A stretch of DNA of 64,000 nt, taken from NCBI RefSeq assembly GCF_900111885.1, contig NZ_FOKG01000016.1, positions 90,300 through 154,299 on the forward strand. Reading direction: 5' to 3'. Of the stretch, positions 59,003 to 64,000 are shown in pieces. The position numbers and the translations under genes were made by a program. The notes under the pieces were generated by a model. It was not told the DNA's origin, did no database searches, and was given only the letters and a program-made list of their open reading frames with translations. Numbering within the stretch: the stretch's first letter is position 1; the number at the start of each line of letters is the position of its first letter. The stretch comes from Amycolatopsis marina (lineage in GTDB: Bacteria > Actinomycetota > Actinomycetes > Mycobacteriales > Pseudonocardiaceae).

Positions 59003-62000
59003 TCACTGGAGATACGAGAAGTCGTGCCCCTTGTTCCCCTTCTTCCATTCGCTGCCGTCCGGGGTGGTGAACTTCCCGGTGACGGTGTCCATCGTGGTTC
59101 CGGGCGGTGGCAGCTCAGCCAGCGGGTTCATCCCGTTCTTCCGCATCTTCTCCAGCACGTCGGCGGTGACTCCGGTGTACTGGGCATCGATTTCGATGTG
59201 GTTCCGGATCGAGCGCTCGAACCCGTTGGTGCTGTTCGGAAACTTGACATCGTCGCTGACCTTGATGGAGTAGTCGATTCCGACACCGTCGATCTTCAAG
59301 TTCCTGAACGCCTCCCCGTTGAGACGATCAACCAGCTCCTTGATGCTGGACTCGACGTGGTTCTTGTGCGCACTGTTCGCCTTGCTGGTCAACGGTGTCA
59401 TGTTGTGCGACTCGCCGGGCCCGCCAAGGTTGTCGTTCTCCAGATGGCCCTTGATCCACTTGGTGTCCTCGGGAAGGCCGCTCTTCCTGAGGTGGTATGC
59501 GAGTTCGTCGCTGAGGTTGTTCTCGCTGTAGCGGACATTCCCGCTGCTGTCCATGACGTCCCGGATCTCGGCGGCCTTGTTGAGCTCCTCGACATCGACA
59601 AGGTGCCCCGGTTTGGGGCCGTTACCGACATATCCCGCACTGGAACTGCTGTCATAGTGAGCCGAAGCGCTCTTTCCACCACCCTGCTGTGTCGTCCTGC
59701 CGGAATTCGGATCGATGTCACTGAGCTTGGGCTTCTTCGAGGGACCGTTGAGCTGTCCCGGGTTCAGACCACCTCCGGGCGTACCGGGTGCGCCACCACT
59801 GCCGGAACCGCCACCGCACGGCGACTTTCGTTTGGGCGCCAGGCCGAGTGGATCACACTCCAGGTGCGGGTCCGCGACGTACGCCGCCGGATTCCCCGCC
59901 GGGGCAAGTCCCAGTGGATCCTGGCTGACGTAGCGGCCGGTAGCCGGATCGTAGTAGCGGTAGACGTTGTAATGCAGCCCTGTCTCCGCGTCCGCGTACT
60001 GTCCGGGGAAGCGCAGTGGCGTACTCGGCGTACCCGCCGCGGCGGTCAGCATTTTCCCCCACAGCGATGCTTGCGCGTGCCAGGCGACCCGACCGTCAAC
60101 GTCGACGAGTTCGACAGGGGTACCGACGAGGTCCGTGACGATCGCGAAGAATCGTCTGTCCACTCTGGCCTGATCTCGCAGCCGGTAGGACTCCGTCTGC
60201 GTCACCGGTCGGTATCCGTCGGGGTGGTGCTCCCACGTGAGCACACTCTGGTTGCCCGCGGCGTCGGTGTGCAGTTGCTCGATCAGGAGGGAATCGTCCC
60301 ACACGAAGTCGAACCGCTCGAGCACCGAGGAGTCAGGAGCGAGTCTGGTTTTCGCGATACGGCGGCCGACCGGGTCGTAGGTGTAGTGCCATCGGGCACC
60401 GTCCGGAGTGGTGACACCCACCAACCGGTCCAAACCGTCCCAGTGGTACCACCACGACTGCTCACCGTGCTCGGGACTGACGACCCTGCGCCGAACCAAC
60501 CGCCCCTGTCCGTCATAGCGGTAGTCGACTGCGCCCGAAACGACCAGGGTGTTGGACTCGTAACGCCGGGAGCCGACTTCGGGATCCACCGGCCAGGCGC
60601 CGTCCACGGCGGAGCGGATGATGGCTCCGGCCGTGTCGTACCGGTAGCTCTCGCGATGATTCCCTGTCGTGACTTCGACAACCCGGCCCGCCGGGTCTCG
60701 ATCGAATCGCACTGTCCCGGACAGTGCATCCCTGGTCGCGGACAGGCGGCCGTCGCGCCGGTAATCGAAATCGCGCCGCTGTGCAACGGATGCACCGACT
60801 GCGACCTGTTGCGCGACCAGCGTGTCCCCGTCGTCGTACGCCCGGGAGACGCTCACCGACTCGTTCATGGTGCACCGCACCTCACGACCGCCTGCGTCGT
60901 GTTCGAACAGCAGGACCTGACCCGCGGTGGTGAATTTCTCCGGTCTGCCGAGGTCGTCATAGGACCATGAACTCCGCACGCCGGAGGGAGTGACCCGCCT
61001 GCTCACCCGGCCTGCCTCGTCGTACTCGAACGCCACGACCCGTCCGTTCACGGTCTCCCGTAGCACCCGGCCCGCCGGGTCACGATCGAACTCCAGCACC
61101 GCGTCCGCACCTGCCGCACGCCGCAACCGGCCCACAGGGTCGTACGTGTAGCTCGTCGTCGCCGCGGCGGTACGCACCCCGATGACGTTGCCCAGCACAT
61201 CGTGCCGGTATTCAGTCAGTTCGCCCGCACCGTTGATTCCCCTGACCAGTTGTCCGGCACTGTCGTACTCGAACCGCCGTATCCGACCGTCGAAGTCACG
61301 TTCCTCGACCAGCCTGCCCGCGGCGTCATAGCGGTAGTGCCAGGTCAGTCCGCGTGGCTCGGTCACGGCGGTGAGGCGCAACTCGGTGTCGTAGGCGTAA
61401 GTGGTGCGGGCACCGAGCGGGTCCGTACTCGCGACGCACAGTCCGAAAGGACCGTACTCACGCCGGGTCACCTGACCGTCGCCGCCGACATGCTCGACCT
61501 CGTTGCCTTCCGGATCGTAGCGCCACTGTTCACCTACGCCCGACCTGTCGCGCCTGCTGCTTCGCAGGCCTTCGACCGTCCAGTCCAGCCTGGTGACGAC
61601 CCCCAGCGCGTCGGTCAGCACCCGTGGCCTGCCGAACTGGTCTCGAGTGGCGGTACCTCGTTCCACCGGCTCGTCGTCCGGCACTCGGTACTCCGTGGCG
61701 ACACCGAGCTGGTTTTCCGAAGGGTCCCGCACATCCTCGGGGTAGTTCCCATCGGTTTTGTATTCACGGAGCCAGGTCCGTTCGCCGTCGTGCAGCGCGA
61801 TAGACAGCCCTTGGTCACTGTGATTCACGGTGATCGTGCTGCCGTCCGGCCTGGTCACCACTGTCAACCTGCCGAAGGCGTCGTAGGTGTACGCCGTCGT
61901 GCGGGCGAGCGGGTCGGTGCGGGACAGCAGCCTGTCGTAGCGGTCCCAGGTGGACTCCGTGACAGCACCCAAAGGGTCCACTTCTCGAACCACCTGGTTC

Positions 62001-63901
62001 GCACTGTTGAGGTGGTATTCGCTGCGGTGACCAAGCGAATCGGCGTGGGTCGTGATCATGCGTTCCCGGTCGTAGGTGAACGATCCGTCGAGGAAGCCGC
62101 TATCACCCACCGTGCGGACACAACGTCCGTCGGAGTCATAGGAATATCGGTACCAAGCACCGGTGCGGTCCTGCCAACCGGTGAGTCTGCCGTCGGTGTC
62201 ATAGTCGAACACCATTGGCCGTCCCGACGAGTTGATCGCCTTCGCGAGCCTGCTCCGCTCGTCGTACACGTACCGCATCACCACAACCGCCGGTTCGCCA
62301 CCCTGACCCAGTACCTGCGCGGTGACGACCCTGCCGTTGTCGGTCAGCAACTCAACTCGATACCCGTCGGAGTGGCGGATCACCAAGCCCGATCCGGCTG
62401 GCTCCCGGTCGACCTCGATTCGCGACATGTCGTCGTGCTCCACAGCCAGCAACGGCAGCCCGGCCATACCCTTCACCCGGCCGAAGGTCAGCCGCGTACG
62501 GTTCGCCGGATCTTCCAGTAAATATCCTTCAGCCGTACGGCGGAGGGGCAGACGTGGCCCTTCCAGCGGGAGCACCGATCGTTCCAATCCTGGAAGTGGA
62601 TAGACCAGAATCATGCCGTCGGGCGAGAAGTAACACACGTTCTGGCCGTCGACCTCGAGCCGTTGATCTACAGTGGACGCCCATGACGGGCCGAAGGAAC
62701 GGCCTGCCCGGTACGAGGAGACATGGGTCCGTTCGAGCACCAGTGCCAGCGTCGCGGGTAACTCCAGGTCCGTCTGAGCCAGCACGACCTCGCCAGTCGC
62801 GACATCGACCGGGTCGGACTTACATGCCCTGTCCTCCACGCCGACGGCCCTGTCCCTCGGCGGCACGGGCTTGTGCGGCACTGCAGGGCCAGATCCTCCT
62901 CGCGATGCACCGGATTCCGGTCCGCCGCCTTTCGCCGACGGAGACGTGCTCACATCCCCGTTCTGCCCAGCCCAGTTCGGCGAGCCGGAGGGACCGGTGG
63001 AGGTGTCGATCTTCGGTGGTGGGGACACCGGGCCCGAGTCCGCCGAAGAGGGAGTCGTGCCTCCTCCTGGACCGCCGCCCTTCGGCACCTCGGTGATCTT
63101 CTGCCCGCCGGGGAGGTCCTCGGGTGTCGCGGGCGTGCCCGGCTTGCCGTCGCGGATCTTGCGCAGTGCCGCCCCGGCGTCGCTGAACAGATCGGTCGCC
63201 TTGCGCAGCAGAGGGCTCAGCGCCTGCAACGCCTGCACCAGACGCTTGGTCAGATCGGCGATCTGCGCTGCCGTCTTGGCGACCGCGGTCACCACCTGCG
63301 GCACCACCCAGAGCAGACCGATCCCCAGAGTGAACACCACCTGCAGGGCCCAGCTGATCAGGTGACCGACCAACTCGGCGATGATGTCGCGAACCAGGCT
63401 CCGCACCGCGGCCACGACCTCGCCCGCTGTCTTGATCCCACCCGAGGCACCGTCGGAGGCCTGCTGGGCGGCGGTGAGCAGAGCGACCGTGTCGGCGGAG
63501 CGGGCCCGGTACTGATCGCCGGACACGCCTTCCCACGTGACGGTGTCGTTGGCGACCATCCCGGTCAGGTCGCTGCCGATGCTGCCGAGTTCGGTGGCGA
63601 TGTTCTTCCACGTCTCGGAATGCGCCGTGATCTCGTCCGGATCACCCGCCAACGCGTCCAGCGCCTCCTTGAGCGGACCGATGTGCTCCATCAACCAGCC
63701 CACACCCGCCGCCAGGATCGCGCCGAACGGATCCAGCACGGTCGCGAGCGCGTCCAGCGCGGTCCCGACAGCACCCAGCGCCACCGCCGCCCAGTCGCCA
63801 CTGTTGATCGCCGCGTTCAAATCGTGCGCCGACTCCAGCAACGTCACCCCGGAATACGACTCGGTCGAACTCGTGGTCTCCGCGATCAAAGGATTCACCA
63901 C
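59003..63901 (-). CDS. RHS/YD-repeat polymorphic toxin with nuclease-like tip
   Basis: A 1632-residue protein. The N-terminal about 245 residues are helical, WXG100-like (GDWAAVALGAVGTALDALA, WEGVSGDQYRARS) with a hydrophobic stretch (SWALQVVFTLGIGLLWVVPQ), fitting type VII-associated export. A Gly/Pro/Ser-rich linker leads to a DUF6531-type entry (ACKSDPVDVATGEVVLAQTD). Many YD repeats (YxxxGRL-type) follow, then the RHS core end (RFPGQYADAETGLHYNVYRY, SQDPLGLAPAGNP). The C-terminal about 275 residues form the tip, with WIKGHLENDNLGGPGESHN and MTPLTSKANSAHKNHVES (His about 1486), a pattern of DNA/RNA non-specific endonuclease-like toxins. GTG start, overlapping the upstream gene's stop. No immunity gene is evident downstream. 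Confidence 0.88.
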   Translation of the reverse strand: MVNPLIAETTSSTESYSGVTLLESAHDLNAAINSGDWAAVALGAVGTALDALATVLDPFGAILAAGVGWLMEHIGPLKEALDALAGDPDEITAHSETWKNIATELGSIGSDLTGMVANDTVTWEGVSGDQYRARSADTVALLTAAQQASDGASGGIKTAGEVVAAVRSLVRDIIAELVGHLISWALQVVFTLGIGLLWVVPQVVTAVAKTAAQIADLTKRLVQALQALSPLLRKATDLFSDAGAALRKIRDGKPGTPATPEDLPGGQKITEVPKGGGPGGGTTPSSADSGPVSPPPKIDTSTGPSGSPNWAGQNGDVSTSPSAKGGGPESGASRGGSGPAVPHKPVPPRDRAVGVEDRACKSDPVDVATGEVVLAQTDLELPATLALVLERTHVSSYRAGRSFGPSWASTVDQRLEVDGQNVCYFSPDGMILVYPLPGLERSVLPLEGPRLPLRRTAEGYLLEDPANRTRLTFGRVKGMAGLPLLAVEHDDMSRIEVDREPAGSGLVIRHSDGYRVELLTDNGRVVTAQVLGQGGEPAVVVMRYVYDERSRLAKAINSSGRPMVFDYDTDGRLTGWQDRTGAWYRYSYDSDGRCVRTVGDSGFLDGSFTYDRERMITTHADSLGHRSEYHLNSANQVVREVDPLGAVTESTWDRYDRLLSRTDPLARTTAYTYDAFGRLTVVTRPDGSTITVNHSDQGLSIALHDGERTWLREYKTDGNYPEDVRDPSENQLGVATEYRVPDDEPVERGTATRDQFGRPRVLTDALGVVTRLDWTVEGLRSSRRDRSGVGEQWRYDPEGNEVEHVGGDGQVTRREYGPFGLCVASTDPLGARTTYAYDTELRLTAVTEPRGLTWHYRYDAAGRLVEERDFDGRIRRFEYDSAGQLVRGINGAGELTEYRHDVLGNVIGVRTAAATTSYTYDPVGRLRRAAGADAVLEFDRDPAGRVLRETVNGRVVAFEYDEAGRVSRRVTPSGVRSSWSYDDLGRPEKFTTAGQVLLFEHDAGGREVRCTMNESVSVSRAYDDGDTLVAQQVAVGASVAQRRDFDYRRDGRLSATRDALSGTVRFDRDPAGRVVEVTTGNHRESYRYDTAGAIIRSAVDGAWPVDPEVGSRRYESNTLVVSGAVDYRYDGQGRLVRRRVVSPEHGEQSWWYHWDGLDRLVGVTTPDGARWHYTYDPVGRRIAKTRLAPDSSVLERFDFVWDDSLLIEQLHTDAAGNQSVLTWEHHPDGYRPVTQTESYRLRDQARVDRRFFAIVTDLVGTPVELVDVDGRVAWHAQASLWGKMLTAAAGTPSTPLRFPGQYADAETGLHYNVYRYYDPATGRYVSQDPLGLAPAGNPAAYVADPHLECDPLGLAPKRKSPCGGGSGSGGAPGTPGGGLNPGQLNGPSKKPKLSDIDPNSGRTTQQGGGKSASAHYDSSSSAGYVGNGPKPGHLVDVEELNKAAEIRDVMDSSGNVRYSENNLSDELAYHLRKSGLPEDTKWIKGHLENDNLGGPGESHNMTPLTSKANSAHKNHVESSIKELVDRLNGEAFRNLKIDGVGIDYSIKVSDDVKFPNSTNGFERSIRNHIEIDAQYTGVTADVLEKMRKNGMNPLAELPPPGTTMDTVTGKFTTPDGSEWKKGNKGHDFSYLQ

Positions 63902-64000
63902 GGGTTGTTGTCCTCCTCGTCGATATCGCCTGCGCCTCGGCCGCCGCCCGCCCCTGGCGGCGAGGACGGGCCGGATTCACCCTGACCGCCCGGGGCAGCA
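63895..64000 (-). CDS. C-terminal end of a small gene upstream of the RHS toxin (cut by window edge)
   Basis: The last about 34 codons before the stop at 63895 read Gly/Pro-rich then acidic (GAGDIDEEDNNPW) on the minus strand. The stop overlaps the GTG start of the toxin gene. Small WXG100-type or chaperone-like proteins usually precede such RHS genes in actinobacteria; the visible part cannot confirm this. Confidence 0.5.
   Translation of the reverse strand, partial: AAPGGQGESGPSSPPGAGGGRGAGDIDEEDNNPW

Noticed and set aside
57031..60970. Two long plus-strand frames (57031-59070 and 58844-60970)
   Set aside because: They lie antisense to the secreted hydrolase and the RHS toxin and read as His/Arg/Val-rich shadow translation.
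1..64000. CRISPR arrays and insertion sequences
   Set aside because: No regularly spaced short repeats and no intact transposase or IS ends were seen; the only recombinases are the tyrosine integrases.

Overview
The window is high-GC DNA with GTG/TTG starts, tightly overlapping genes, an ANTAR response regulator of the PdtaR type and a WXG100-like/RHS toxin. It is almost certainly the chromosome of a filamentous actinobacterium, with a Pseudonocardiaceae-like flavour (an inference from gene style, not a search).

Region 1 (1-1080) is core chromosome: pdtaR, then a tRNA-Leu(CAA)-like gene. Region 2 (1040-31725) is a 30.7-kb integrative island in that tRNA gene. It is bounded by a perfect 38-bp direct repeat of the tRNA 3' end (1040-1077 and 31688-31725) and has a tyrosine recombinase just inside the left end. 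Next come decayed genes (aminoglycoside phosphotransferase, ADP-ribosylglycohydrolase, metallopeptidase fragment) and a DUF6247-type toxin-antitoxin pair. An internal 137-bp copy of the island's right end (5027-5163) marks the start of the cargo. The cargo is a complete dpd system (7-deazaguanine DNA modification with its presumed restriction arm) in two convergent operons. The plus-strand operon is dpdE-F-G-H-I-J-K-D (6039-23408): helicases, ATPase, PLD-family protein. The minus-strand operon is queC-queE-queD-folE2-dpdC-dpdB-dpdA-dpdB (30640 down to 23589). The que/fol genes make preQ0 from GTP, DpdA with DpdB exchanges it for guanine in DNA, and DpdC is expected to convert it to the amide. 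There are two DpdB paralogues, one on each side of dpdA.

Region 3 (31.7-36.5 kb) holds a truncated second integrase next to attR, then secreted phosphatases (PhoX-like, PhoD) and a secreted endonuclease/exonuclease/phosphatase-fold protein. Region 4 (36.8-39.9 kb) encodes an IclR regulator with E1-alpha, E1-beta and a free-standing lipoyl protein of a 2-oxo acid dehydrogenase type complex; no E2 core or E3 is present here.

Region 5 (40.1-55.0 kb) looks like a pectin/uronate locus: a secreted GH3 enzyme, four secreted GH28 paralogues, a LacI regulator, a TRAP transporter (dctQMP), an extended SDR (uronate dehydrogenase/epimerase candidate) and an enolase-superfamily dehydratase. Three copies of a LacI-type operator (core GAAACCGGTTTC) lie between the GH28 and lacI genes and before dctQ. 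Two of them directly abut promoter -10 elements, which ties the locus into one regulon.

Region 6 (55.4-64.0 kb) has a MerR regulator, an SDR with a possibly leaderless transcript, a SnoaL-like protein, a secreted alpha/beta hydrolase and a 1632-residue RHS/YD-repeat polymorphic toxin with a nuclease-like tip. The edge cuts a small upstream gene.
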